A stretch of 64,000 bases of DNA, taken from the NCBI GenBank assembly GCA_965221815.1, contig OZ244915.1, positions 3,286,001 to 3,350,000 of the forward strand. The letters are read 5' to 3'. Below are positions 44,475 to 53,883 of the stretch, in pieces. The position numbers and the translations under genes are program-made. Below the pieces are notes generated by a model. It was not told where the DNA came from, ran no database searches, and was given only the letters and a program-made list of their open reading frames with translations. This DNA is from JAPOXR01 sp965221815 (GTDB lineage Bacteria > Pseudomonadota > Alphaproteobacteria > Rhodobacterales > Rhodobacteraceae). Position 1 is the stretch's first letter. The number at the start of each line of letters is the position of its first letter.

Positions 44475-46553
44475 TCAGGAGGACGGCACACCAAGCAATG
44501 CCGTAACCTGTGGAACCCTGCCAAGAGACCATTTCAATTGTTGTGTCTCGAGGGGATCAAGATCACCGGGAATGATACGGCTTGATAGTGGAATTCCTTT
44601 ATCAAAATCCCGCAATTGTTGGTTGAGGATGACTCCGAGCATGGTGCCGTGCGCCAGACTGAGATCATCGCAAGTCTGGGCGAATTCAGGATGCATGTCC
44701 TTGAATTCACTCAGACGACGGTAGGTGGACCGATGGTTGATACCATGTTCAAGTGCCACGGCTCTTGCGGCTGAAAAAATCGGCATGATCCCGCATCGCT
44801 TGAGATCAATGCGGCCTTTGTCATCAAGGCGCCAACGGCCCATAAATCCCATCGGATTATCAAACTCGCTGGCGCGCCGGGCAAGCAGTCGCAGAAAAGG
44901 CCGTGCATCTTGTGCGCTCTTGAGGGCGGCGCGATACATTGCCGAAGCCATCAGAGAATCGCCGTGTACCGTCATGGCATCGAAGAAAATATCCGCATTC
45001 AGAATGTCCTCCTTGCGCGTGTGGCTCAACCACTTCTGTACAGTGTCGGTCCAACCGCTGACATCTTTCCGCCATTCGTGATTGGAGCCCATGATTCCAC
45101 CATCACAAAATCTCACACCAGCTTCATCAAGTATTTCTGAAACCCGCCTGCCGAATTCGGCAAACCAATTATCGGCTGTTTCGTCAGCTCCGTCAGCAAA
45201 GACAATTGCGTTGTCCTGATCCATGGCGAGTAAACTCTCGCCGCGCCCGGCAGAGCCGAGAACAAGCATTGCGTATCTTGTTGGCGGTGTTCCGATCTCA
45301 ATCTCTGCCAGTTCACATGCGCGCTTGGTCATGGCACGCAGTTCGCGCGAAATGATCGCACTGATGCGGCGGGGCGCGACGGCTTGACTTGCCAATACTT
45401 TGGCAACCGTGGAAAGGTCGGACCAGACACGTGCCAATTCAGAAGCTGAGCCAGCCAACTGGATTTCGCTACCCAGAGAGATGGCATCTTTGCCCTGTTT
45501 ATGGAAAAGGTCGCGACCTGTTAAGGCACCGACAAGATTTTCATTCTCATCCACAACACCAAGATGACGGACATTTCTGGTCTTCATTTCGACGATTGCG
45601 CGATAGAGAAACTCGCGGTCGGTGACAGTCTGCAATTCACGCGAGCAATAATCACCAATTGATCTGGATAGCGCGATGGAACCGTCTTTGGCAATGGCCG
45701 CGATGACGTCTCCGGATGTTATGATGCCAAGGGAGGTCGGTTCCGGCAAGCGAACAATGAGTGACGAGATACGATCCTTCGCCATCTTGTCGATGGCCGT
45801 CGATATCGTCTCATTTCTGCCAATTTCCATTGCTGGTGATGTCATCACCGCGCGGACACGACGGCGAAATGGAAAACTGTCCATGCCAGTGGGTACAGGC
45901 GGTTTGCCGACCGGATCCTGTCGTAAACCGGAAGGCGGATTCGGACTTTTGGCAGCCGCACGCTCGGCTTCTGCCAGCGTCGTCACACCAGCCTGTTTCA
46001 GCCGGGGAATCAGGCTGGCAAAAACCTCGGCAGTCATGATCGCATCGGACAAGGCACGGTGGCGACCTGTGATCGCAATGCCGAGCTTCTTGGCGACTGT
46101 TTCCAATCCGAAATTGCTGAGATTAAGCCCAGCGATCTGAACAAGGGGCAAGACATCAACTGTGCGCAATGGAGACCACAATATACCAAACCGTTCATGT
46201 TCCGCGCGGAGGACGGCCACGTCGAAATCAGATCCATAACCGACAAAGACACTGGGCCCGGCCCATTCGGCAAATTCACGCACAACCTGCTTGAATTCCG
46301 CGCGACCCGCGACATCGGCATCTGTGAGCCCGTGTATTTTTGCTGAGCTGGGAGGAATCGGTACGCCAGGATCAACCAGCGACTGGAAGAAATCCTCTTC
46401 GATGACACGATTGTGATGAAAGCGAACCGCCGCGATTTCAATCGTGCGGGCGCGTTTGGGATCCAATCCCGTTGTTTCAATATCAAACGACACGAAATCG
46501 AGGGCGGTGAGTGGCCGACAGGCGAGATCGTCCGATGACAGGGAAAAACTCAT
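44475..46553 (-). CDS. Exonuclease-CBS-DUF294 nucleotidyltransferase fusion
   Basis: A 692-residue protein in three parts. Residues 15-185: DnaQ-type 3'-5' exonuclease (FDIETTGLDP, HGLTDADV, VGYGSDFDVAVL, HRALSDAIMTAEVF). Residues 235-370: paired CBS domains (VMTSPAMEIG, IITSGDVIAAIA). Residues 390-680: DUF294 nucleotidyltransferase-like domain with the GSAGRGESLLAMDQDNAIVF motif, plus the DUF294 C-terminal helical part. CBS-DUF294 proteins relate to GlnD; the added exonuclease is seen in some alphaproteobacteria. The substrate is unknown. It is convergent with petABC. Confidence 0.88.
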   Translation of the reverse strand: MSFSLSSDDLACRPLTALDFVSFDIETTGLDPKRARTIEIAAVRFHHNRVIEEDFFQSLVDPGVPIPPSSAKIHGLTDADVAGRAEFKQVVREFAEWAGPSVFVGYGSDFDVAVLRAEHERFGILWSPLRTVDVLPLVQIAGLNLSNFGLETVAKKLGIAITGRHRALSDAIMTAEVFASLIPRLKQAGVTTLAEAERAAAKSPNPPSGLRQDPVGKPPVPTGMDSFPFRRRVRAVMTSPAMEIGRNETISTAIDKMAKDRISSLIVRLPEPTSLGIITSGDVIAAIAKDGSIALSRSIGDYCSRELQTVTDREFLYRAIVEMKTRNVRHLGVVDENENLVGALTGRDLFHKQGKDAISLGSEIQLAGSASELARVWSDLSTVAKVLASQAVAPRRISAIISRELRAMTKRACELAEIEIGTPPTRYAMLVLGSAGRGESLLAMDQDNAIVFADGADETADNWFAEFGRRVSEILDEAGVRFCDGGIMGSNHEWRKDVSGWTDTVQKWLSHTRKEDILNADIFFDAMTVHGDSLMASAMYRAALKSAQDARPFLRLLARRASEFDNPMGFMGRWRLDDKGRIDLKRCGIMPIFSAARAVALEHGINHRSTYRRLSEFKDMHPEFAQTCDDLSLAHGTMLGVILNQQLRDFDKGIPLSSRIIPGDLDPLETQQLKWSLGRVPQVTALLGVPSS

Positions 46554-47075
46554 GGATACAGACTTCTGTCAGAAATCTTGGCACATTTCACAGTTGAGCG
46601 CGCTCCTGATCCGGATTCTGCTGTGATCAACTTCGCCAGCGGACTTGTCCTCACTATTATGGAATGCGCCATGCAGCAATGATGGAAAATGACCACAGGC
46701 CTGATAGAAGCAAGTCGCGGGTTGATTACGAAAATACACAGGTCATAGATTAACTGACTGCCACCAGGGATTTCAAAAATGTTTCATTTTCGAACCATCG
46801 AAATAGGCTTCACCTTGCAAAACCCGGTAAAGCTGTTTGTATGGTACGGGCAGAGACAGGGTCATGCGATGCAGTTGGTGACAATAGCAGGTTGAGCAAC
46901 GGTGATGGAGATGATGATGGCGAGAAGGGCAGATGAAGTGGCAAGGCACCGACATGCATTTGGGGATGAGGGGCCTGGTTTTCCAACCCAGCAGGTTTTC
47001 CGTATCGTCACATGCGATGTGATACCGTTTTGGAGCGCCTGTTCATCCGGTGTGGCCAACAGGGGTTGACGGGGC
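46554..47075. other. 522-bp gap upstream of aroC
   Basis: No gene supported on either strand. It holds the divergent promoters of the DUF294 fusion and aroC, which I cannot place. Confidence 0.4.
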
Positions 47076-48212
47076 ATGTCGACCAATAGTTTCGGGCGGA
47101 TCTTTCGCTATACGAGTTGGGGCGAGAGCCATGGAGTGGCAATTGGTGTGACTGTGGATGGATGCCCGCCCGGAATCGATCTGTGTGACATTCATCTTCA
47201 GCACTGGCTTGATCGCCGCCGCCCGGGACAAAATCGATTCACCACGCAAAGGCGTGAATCTGATCGTGTCGAGATCCTTTCAGGCTGTTTTGAGGGAAAA
47301 ACCACCGGCATGCCCATTCAACTCATGATCCGCAACCGTGACACCAGGTCAAAGGATTATTCTGATATTGCCGATAGATTTCGCCCGGGCCACGCGGACA
47401 TCACATATTGGCAAAAATATGGCATTCGAGATTACCGCGGGGGAGGGCGTTCATCGGCGCGGGAAACCGCCTCACGGGTTGCCGTCGGTGGTATTGCCCG
47501 GCGGGTCGTGAACGCGCTCGCCCCAGGGACCAGGATCCGGGGTTATATGGTGCAGATGGGAGACTTGCGGATTGCAGCCGATCTTGCTGATGATGACGAA
47601 ATTGACCGGAACCCCTTTTGGTGCCCCGATGCGGCGGCGGCCGAGAAATGGGCGACACGACTTGACGCCATCCGTCGCGCAGGTGAATCGGTCGGTGCCA
47701 TCATCGAATGCCGCGCAATTCGTCCCCCGCCGGGACTGGGGGCACCGGTTTATGGGAAACTCGATACTGATCTTGCCGCAGCGATGATGTCGATCAATGC
47801 TGTCAAGGGGGTGGAAATTGGTGCCGGTATGGCGGCTGCTGAACTGACGGGTAGTGAGAATGCCGATGAAATTCGTCCTGGTCGGTCAGGACCAAGATAT
47901 TTGTCCAATCATGCTGGTGGTATTCTCGGTGGAATTTCGACCGGACAAGACATTGTTGTGCGGTTCGCGGTGAAACCCACCTCCTCAATTCGTGTTCCGC
48001 GCCGCACGATTTCCCTTGAAGGTGAGCCAGTGGAAATTGTGACCAAAGGGCGTCATGACCCGTGCGTTGGTATCCGCGCGGTTCCAGTTGCGGAAGCGAT
48101 GATGGCATGCGTGCTCGCTGATCATCTGCTTCTTCACAGAGGTCAGGTTGGGGAAAATCAAGGGACGATTGGCAAGGCGACCAAATCCGCCACCACAAGC
48201 GATGAGGATTGA
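47076..48212 (+). CDS. aroC: Chorismate synthase
   Basis: A 378-residue enzyme making chorismate from EPSP with reduced FMN. All three signatures are visible: GESHGVAIGVTVDGCPPGI, RPGHADITYWQKYGIRDYRG region with GGGRSSARETASRVA, and KPTSSIRVPRRTI. C terminus complete. Confidence 0.96.
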   Translation: MSTNSFGRIFRYTSWGESHGVAIGVTVDGCPPGIDLCDIHLQHWLDRRRPGQNRFTTQRRESDRVEILSGCFEGKTTGMPIQLMIRNRDTRSKDYSDIADRFRPGHADITYWQKYGIRDYRGGGRSSARETASRVAVGGIARRVVNALAPGTRIRGYMVQMGDLRIAADLADDDEIDRNPFWCPDAAAAEKWATRLDAIRRAGESVGAIIECRAIRPPPGLGAPVYGKLDTDLAAAMMSINAVKGVEIGAGMAAAELTGSENADEIRPGRSGPRYLSNHAGGILGGISTGQDIVVRFAVKPTSSIRVPRRTISLEGEPVEIVTKGRHDPCVGIRAVPVAEAMMACVLADHLLLHRGQVGENQGTIGKATKSATTSDED

Positions 48213-48271
48213 GTTTGTGAGTCTGATGGTCAGGATGTGTACCGGAGTCGATGTGATGATCGGCCGATCTG

Positions 48272-48802
48272 ATGGATAGCGAACCCGGTTCTCCCCTTGA
48301 ACCAGCGGCTGGCAGACAGCTCGGCCCGGGACGTTATTTCTTTGACGCGCTGGCTGTTGGAGACTGGTATCGGACAGGATCGGTCGAGATCACTGCTGAT
48401 CTCATCAGCAAATATGCTGAATTGTCCGGCGACCGATATCGGCTCCATCTTGAGGATGAGGCGGCAAGAGAGTTTGGGTTTTCGTCTCGGATTGCCCATG
48501 GTCTACTTGTTCTTGGATTGGCTGACGGGCTCAAATTTCAGTCGCCTGTTCAGTTGGACGCTGTGGCTTCACTGGGCTGGGATATAAAATTTACCAAGCC
48601 AGTCTTTGTCGGCGACCGGATTTCGGCTTGCTTGACGATTCATGCCCGGCGCAGCACAAGCCAAGGTGACCGCGGGATTGTCACCCTTGCAGTTTCTGTC
48701 CGCAATCAAGATGAAATGGTGGTCCAACATGGATTCAATCGTCTCATGATGCACCTCATTTGCGCTGATCTCAGTCAGGCGTCCCATCCATCACCATGGT
48801 GA
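48272..48802 (+). CDS. MaoC-like dehydratase
   Basis: A 176-residue hot-dog-fold protein. The hydratase-2 motif is visible as EFGFSSRIAHGLLVLGLADG, with Asp/His in the YRLHLEDEAA and IAHG positions. Relatives hydrate enoyl-CoA or dehydrate hydroxyacyl-CoA compounds. It follows aroC by 59 bases and may be co-transcribed, though their functions are unrelated. Confidence 0.8.
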   Translation: MDSEPGSPLEPAAGRQLGPGRYFFDALAVGDWYRTGSVEITADLISKYAELSGDRYRLHLEDEAAREFGFSSRIAHGLLVLGLADGLKFQSPVQLDAVASLGWDIKFTKPVFVGDRISACLTIHARRSTSQGDRGIVTLAVSVRNQDEMVVQHGFNRLMMHLICADLSQASHPSPW

Positions 48803-48959
48803 GTCGGCCAATCTTGCAGCGCGGGTCAACTCTATGGCCCATAGCGGGATAAATTCGCTGGGCCAGCAAAGTCACTTATGCAACCATTTGTAGCGATTCA
48901 GACGCGGGGGCAAGGCAGGACATGAGCGTCGAGACCCACAGATATGCACAGTTCTGAAC
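48803..48959. other. Non-coding stretch
   Basis: I see no gene; it leads into the PHP pseudogene. Confidence 0.35.
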
Positions 48960-49490
48960 ATGCGCCCTGCAGGTCAATCCTTATCGCTAAAGTGCTGACT
49001 ATCGTGGACAGGATCACGGTATGGATGTCCACCCATATGCCTCTGCGCTACGAGAAGTCTGTCTTGCTGAATCGATCAAGATTGTGGGGCTGACGGATCA
49101 TGGCAGCATAACTGATTCAGAGAACGTGCGGAAAGTTTTGTCCGCTGCTGGTATCGTGATCTTCCCGGGGTTCGAAATAGCTACCACCGAGAAGGTCCAC
49201 CGGGTACGTCTCTTTTCGGAAGATACGAGCGAAAAGCAACTTGAACGCTATCTGGGTCACTTATCACTGATAGATCCAAGAGACGGTATCAGACCATCTA
49301 TGTTGGGTGGCAGGAACTGCTCAGGCATGTCGAGGAGTTAGGAGGATTCTGTTTTGCTGCTCACGTCACATCGAAACGAGGTTTGCTGAGAGAAAATTGT
49401 AACAATCTCTGGCAAGATTCTCAACTGCGCGCAGCACGGATTCGCTGTGCCGGACCAAAACCACCCATCATATGGCCCCGTCAGACGGAC
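48960..49490 (+). pseudogene. PHP-domain protein, truncated and frameshifted
   Basis: HPYASALREVCLAESIKIVG with LTDHGSI and IVIFPGFEIATTEKVH is the PHP-type metal-dependent phosphoesterase core. The frame stops at 49341; the next frame resumes with ELGGFCFAAHVTSKRGLLRE, the usual His-containing loop further on. The 5' end (the HxH loop) is missing. Such PHP proteins often carry a C-terminal ATPase in defence-type genes, but nothing of that is left. Confidence 0.5.
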
Positions 49491-49556
49491 TGAATCCAGA
49501 ATTACCGGAATCGCTGTAAACAATATATCACAGTGGAAGTGGGGTGTCCTTACTTG

Positions 49557-49588
49557 TAAGAAAGGGGCAGCCCACAGGCCGCCCCTCA
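49557..49588 (-). terminator. Rho-independent terminator of the porin gene
   Basis: On the minus strand AGGGGCGGCC, a short loop and GGCTGCCCCT pair, followed by TTCTT, 23 bases after the porin stop. Confidence 0.7.
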
Positions 49589-49610
49589 AATCTCTTATCC
49601 TGATCAGTGA

Positions 49611-51275
49611 TCAGAACTTCATGGTAATACCCAGATCGGCCACCGCGTTGCTGTCCACCGAGCCCGCACCGGCTTTCAGGGTCGCGCCGCCGCCCAGATC
49701 ATGGGAGAAGCCGACACCAAAGGCGTCAACGGTGGTGGAAGATTTGACCCAAGCATCTTTGGCAGGGTCTCTCTGAAGAGGTTGGTCGGCCCAAGCCTGA
49801 CTCCAATGAGCCGCCTCTTTCTTGTGCTGAGCGGCCACCAAAACAACGGATGTTGTTTCGTTCATCTTGTAGCTGATATCCACGCCAATGGCTTGGTTTT
49901 TCAAGTCTGGTTTATTGCCGACTTTTGAAGCGTCATCCAAACCGCCAATCTTGGCATTATAGTCGGCGCTGTCTTTAACCCGCGCTTTCGCGACATCGGC
50001 GATGGCCTCATTGTCGGCCTCGTCATGATCGCTGTCGGTGGAATACAAGGCATTCATCGAAATTTGGCCTTGGGTAAAACCCATGCCAATTGACATGACT
50101 CCCAGACTGTCAAAACCAGCCCCGAAGGTTACGGGTTCCACATTGAAGCTGAAACCAGCCGCCCATTCAGCGTCACCGGCATTGTCACCGTAAGAGATGG
50201 CCACAGACGCGACTCCGAAGTCACCATCATAGCGGACATCGGCAGCGGATTTGCCCCAGACGCCTTCGGCTACATCATCAATCCCGATGCCATCAAAGCC
50301 CGGATCGGCCAGACCACCTGCGACCTTGTCCGCCGCGTCAATATCAGAGCCAATTGTCAGCTTGTGCATGTCCATCGAGATATAGACTTCGCCGTGATTG
50401 TCGACTTTCTGCTTGTCGGACGCGGCAACTGATGCAGACAGGCTATCGATATAGGCTTGGGAGCGGGTATTAATGACGTCTTGGTCGCTGATACGGGTAC
50501 TTTCAGTCACTGTATATGTATGACCAGTTGCAAGAACCCGATAACGTGCATTCGCATCGGCAGCAGTAATCGACTCTAATTTTTCTTCTTTCGTTAAAGC
50601 ATCAAATGCAGCTTGATCTGCTACGACCGTAAGAGTCTCTCCCGCCTTGATCGTTATAATGTTTGTATCTACGAAAGCAGCTGAAGCCTCTATAGCCGTT
50701 CCATCAGTACTTGTAGCAGTGACCACAGTAAAAGAAGTAGGTGTGGTTTCGCCTGCTCGGGTACTCGAAGGTTCGTTGATTAGAATTGTGTCTCCGACCC
50801 TTGCAGCGCGTGTTGTTGTCTCAAAATGCCCTGGAATATCGGCCGATTTGACCTGCTCAAACCCCGAGAAGTTTGTCTTGCTGCCACTGACAATGATATC
50901 GCCTTCTTTTAAGCCGACGGGGCTAAAGCCGAAACGTGCGGCAAGACGTTTGCGCCCGGCATCATCTAAATCATCTTCGGTCACAATATAACCCGTCTTC
51001 GCCGGTGTCACTTTCCCACTGGTCACGCTTTCCGTGTTGTCAATCGTCACTTCTGCACCAAAGCCAATCCCACCATCGGTGGTTCCCGATGCCGCAAAAG
51101 TAATGTCGAATTCGTGATGAAAAGCTAGGGCGTTCTTGCCCGGCACATCATTCGCTTCGTTATATTTCACCCCGAAGTTGGCTTCTCCGCTGATGGAGAC
51201 GCCGCCGCCGTCCATGGCGAAGAGCGGCGTGCTGGCCAGGAGGGCCGCCGCTGTGAGTAGAGATAATCTCTTCAT
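49611..51275 (-). CDS. Large outer-membrane porin
   Basis: A 554-residue porin. I chose the ATG at 51275 (MKRLSLLTAAALLASTPLFA, signal peptide) with AGGAAA upstream. The mature start GGGVSISGEANFGVKYN and the C-terminal GGATLKAGAGSVDSNAVADL to terminal Phe (ITMKF) fit a trimeric porin barrel; MNETTSVVLVAAQHKKEAAH is the penultimate strand pair. Between residues about 100 and 290 there is a long Thr/Asp-rich insertion (TSFTVVTATSTDGTAIEASA) absent from standard porins, probably a large extracellular loop. A 16-base G tract lies 132 bases upstream. Confidence 0.8.
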   Translation of the reverse strand: MKRLSLLTAAALLASTPLFAMDGGGVSISGEANFGVKYNEANDVPGKNALAFHHEFDITFAASGTTDGGIGFGAEVTIDNTESVTSGKVTPAKTGYIVTEDDLDDAGRKRLAARFGFSPVGLKEGDIIVSGSKTNFSGFEQVKSADIPGHFETTTRAARVGDTILINEPSSTRAGETTPTSFTVVTATSTDGTAIEASAAFVDTNIITIKAGETLTVVADQAAFDALTKEEKLESITAADANARYRVLATGHTYTVTESTRISDQDVINTRSQAYIDSLSASVAASDKQKVDNHGEVYISMDMHKLTIGSDIDAADKVAGGLADPGFDGIGIDDVAEGVWGKSAADVRYDGDFGVASVAISYGDNAGDAEWAAGFSFNVEPVTFGAGFDSLGVMSIGMGFTQGQISMNALYSTDSDHDEADNEAIADVAKARVKDSADYNAKIGGLDDASKVGNKPDLKNQAIGVDISYKMNETTSVVLVAAQHKKEAAHWSQAWADQPLQRDPAKDAWVKSSTTVDAFGVGFSHDLGGGATLKAGAGSVDSNAVADLGITMKF

Positions 51276-51406
51276 GTTCGATTTTCCTATTTCTGTCATG
51301 GGTGGCTCGGCCAAGAAATATGATCGTTAATTGACAATGTGTTCATAGGACATCGGCCGAGCCTGACAGCCGCGCTAGGGAACCGGCGGTCCAAGTGACA
51401 GATTCC

Positions 51407-51422
51407 GGGGGGGGGGGGGGGG
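51407..51422. repeat. 16-bp G homopolymer upstream of the porin
   Basis: Sixteen G on the plus strand, 132 bp before the porin start codon on its coding side. Longest homopolymer in the window. In this position a length change could alter promoter geometry or an upstream activator site. Confidence 0.7.
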
Positions 51423-51831
51423 TGCCAAATAATTCAGCACAGTGATGCCAAAATGCATCAGTGGAGAGCTGCTGCTGAAGGATTGACGTGGTCCATCAAA
51501 ATGAGAAGTGGGCACTGTCTCCTCTGACTGTGAACAGGAGAGACAGAAGGCCCAAAGATTCATGACTCCAACCGGTCCACGCGGCACCGGAGACGATGGC
51601 CAGGCGGTTCTCTACTGATATGTCACCCGGATTCAGACAGGCAACGGGAGGCAAGGCCGCTGCCAGGAGCGTAATGCCCAGGAGGCGGTTCACAAGATCC
51701 TGAAGAAAGATTCCCGTGCCTGGGCCGCGGATGATCGATCTCAGGTCGCGGCGCAGTTCAGTCTCATGCCCATCGCCTGAAACTGTTGGGTGAACAAATT
51801 GCCAGCGGCGACTTTGATGACGGTGGACCAT
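51423..51831. other. Stretch upstream of the porin, no firm gene
   Basis: A 111-codon minus-strand frame (51496-51831) contains LVNRLLGITLLAAALPPVAC and a second hydrophobic stretch, but has no ribosome site and overlaps nothing recognisable. It may be a degraded membrane protein gene. Confidence 0.3.
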
Positions 51832-52701
51832 TCACCCCTGATCAAAATACGCCTTGAAACGGTCGATATTGGACCGAAAGCCCGCCTGAAAATCACCATC
51901 TCCTGCATGATAGACGGGCTCGAGGCTGATCACGCCGTCATATCCGTCGCGGCGCAGAGCCGCGGCCAGGGGCGGCAACTGATCGGCAAGCTGCCCCTCA
52001 CCGAGGGGTGCCACGGTCAGTCTGGCCCGCGGCGTGTCGACCCGGACATCCTTGATATGGAGATGTCCCAGATAGCCGTCCCTGACATGCTGGTAACCAT
52101 CGGGCCAGGCCCGCTCATGACACCAGCAGCTGTTACAGGGGTCCCACAGGACCTGCAGCCAATCCCGGGCATCCAGATCGTCAATGATTCGGCGTGCGGT
52201 GTAGGCCGAGTTCACCATCGTTCCAATCCCGGTTTCGACCGCCAGTTTGATTCCCTCTGCCTGGGCCAGATTGACAGCCGGGGCTATGATGGCCAAAGTC
52301 CTGTCCCAGGCCCCGTGGGCGACATTCCACTTTTCCGCGCCGTTGAATCCCCACAGAACCTGTTCTTTCCGGTTGGTCATGATGCGGACGAAAGGGGCAT
52401 CCAATCGATGGGCCATGGCAAACACCCGCTGCAGGGCATCCATATGTTTTTGATGCGCCACGCTGCCCGGGCTGTCTTCGGTGGTCAAACCTGCAAAGAC
52501 ATGGCGGCTCAGACAACTGACCTGTTTGCCGTGATCGCGCAGCAGTTGATCCATTGCGGTGATTTCCGCCGATGAATGATCTCCCACCTCTTTCCCGTCG
52601 ACGAACTGCAACTCGGCAAATTCCAGCGCGAACGCGTCCATGACATTGACAGCTTCATCCAGGTCCTGACTGATACCGTCACAGATCACACCAAGTTTCA
52701 T
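51832..52701 (-). CDS. Sugar phosphate isomerase/epimerase (xylose-isomerase-like barrel)
   Basis: A 289-residue TIM-barrel protein (AP endonuclease 2 superfamily). Metal-site residues fit the family: Glu in LAVETGIG, Asp in LWDPCNSC, His in GHLHIKDV, and Glu in ISLEPVYH. These enzymes isomerise or epimerise sugars and sugar acids. It is the distal gene of the cluster led by the GntR regulator. Substrate unknown. Confidence 0.8.
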   Translation of the reverse strand: MKLGVICDGISQDLDEAVNVMDAFALEFAELQFVDGKEVGDHSSAEITAMDQLLRDHGKQVSCLSRHVFAGLTTEDSPGSVAHQKHMDALQRVFAMAHRLDAPFVRIMTNRKEQVLWGFNGAEKWNVAHGAWDRTLAIIAPAVNLAQAEGIKLAVETGIGTMVNSAYTARRIIDDLDARDWLQVLWDPCNSCWCHERAWPDGYQHVRDGYLGHLHIKDVRVDTPRARLTVAPLGEGQLADQLPPLAAALRRDGYDGVISLEPVYHAGDGDFQAGFRSNIDRFKAYFDQG

Positions 52702-52756
52702 GAATCTCTGTCCTTGTCATTGGGGTTCGCACAGGTCGGCGCAATAAAATTTTCGC

Positions 52757-53662
52757 TCATCTGAGTTGTTTGGCTTCATGTCGATGAAGCTCGGCGCCGA
52801 CAATCTCCTCAATCACCCGCGTACAAACCCAGTTATCCCCATCCGGATGCCGGGTACGTCCGGCATGAAAGATCTGCATCGCTGCCGCTGCTGTATGCAG
52901 AGGGGCTCCCAGTTCTTCACCCAGCCCCATAGAGATGGTCAGGTCCTTGTGCATCGTGTTGATATGACTTCCCGTATTCCTGAACTGACGGTCAATGATT
53001 TTCTCGAGCGCATTATTGACGATGCCGCAACCGGCCGAAGAGGTGGAAAATACGTCCAAAATCACCTGGCCTGAAATTCCGGCCCGGGCGGCCAGGGCCG
53101 CGGCTTCAAAAGTTGCTGAAAATTGTGCGCCGATGAGCGATTGCAGACAGGCTTTGACCGTTTGTCCGTCTCCCGGCCGCTGGCCGACTCGATGGATCCT
53201 TGCGGACACGGCCTGCATGACCGGTGCGAAACGATCCAGGACGTCATCGGGCGCCGCCGCCATCAGGGTCAATGTTCCTGACTGTGCTCCCGGAAACCCA
53301 CCGGAAACCGGTGAGTCAATCAGACAGAGTCCAGTGTCAGCCAGTGCCACGCCGATGTCACGGGCTTCACGTGGCTTGATGGTTGCGGAGAGAATCACTG
53401 CACCACCCGCCCTCATCGTGGCGACCAGCCCGTCTCCCAGGATGACGGATTTGGCCTGATCCCCGTTCATGACCATCACATAGACGGCATCGGCCTGTTC
53501 TCCCACCATGGCGGAAGAGGGGGCAGCCCGACCACCCATTTCAGTGAATTCTCCCAGACGACGATCGCATAAGTCGAAACCAATCACGTCAAAACCGTTT
53601 TTCAACAGGTTGCGCGCGATTCCCGACCCCATGTCTCCAAGACCAATGACCCCGACCTTCAT
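52757..53662 (-). CDS. Beta-hydroxyacid dehydrogenase (3-hydroxyisobutyrate dehydrogenase family)
   Basis: A 301-residue oxidoreductase. GLGDMGSGIARNL binds NAD(P), SPVSGGFPGAQSGTLTLMAA is the substrate loop, and GDGQTVKACLQSL holds the catalytic Lys. Members act on tartronate semialdehyde, 4-phospho-threonate or other aldonic acids. In this cluster a sugar-acid step such as that of LtnD is plausible. Confidence 0.85.
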   Translation of the reverse strand: MKVGVIGLGDMGSGIARNLLKNGFDVIGFDLCDRRLGEFTEMGGRAAPSSAMVGEQADAVYVMVMNGDQAKSVILGDGLVATMRAGGAVILSATIKPREARDIGVALADTGLCLIDSPVSGGFPGAQSGTLTLMAAAPDDVLDRFAPVMQAVSARIHRVGQRPGDGQTVKACLQSLIGAQFSATFEAAALAARAGISGQVILDVFSTSSAGCGIVNNALEKIIDRQFRNTGSHINTMHKDLTISMGLGEELGAPLHTAAAAMQIFHAGRTRHPDGDNWVCTRVIEEIVGAELHRHEAKQLR

Positions 53663-53883
53663 GTGTGATCCTCCTCCATTTCAGCCTGTGCATCGGATGC
53701 GTGATATCATTCATCCATTCCCGTGTGTGTTGATATCGCGCGTGATCCTCAACCCCTAATTTCATTGTCTGTCTTCGTGCCTTGCGATGGCACGATTGTC
53801 TTCGCATGCCCCGCCCTATTCAAACACCGTTCAACGGTAAAGATGGGGATTGTCTCTTTGTGGTGGCGAACAGCCCGGGTTCT

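Noticed and set aside
46773..46955. 60-codon frame with many His upstream of aroC.
   Set aside because: No start signal and no similarity; composition looks like a chance frame.
51375..51587. 70-codon minus-strand frame spanning the 16-bp G tract (Pro run).
   Set aside because: No ribosome site, no family, low-complexity ends. The Pro run is just the homopolymer read as codons.
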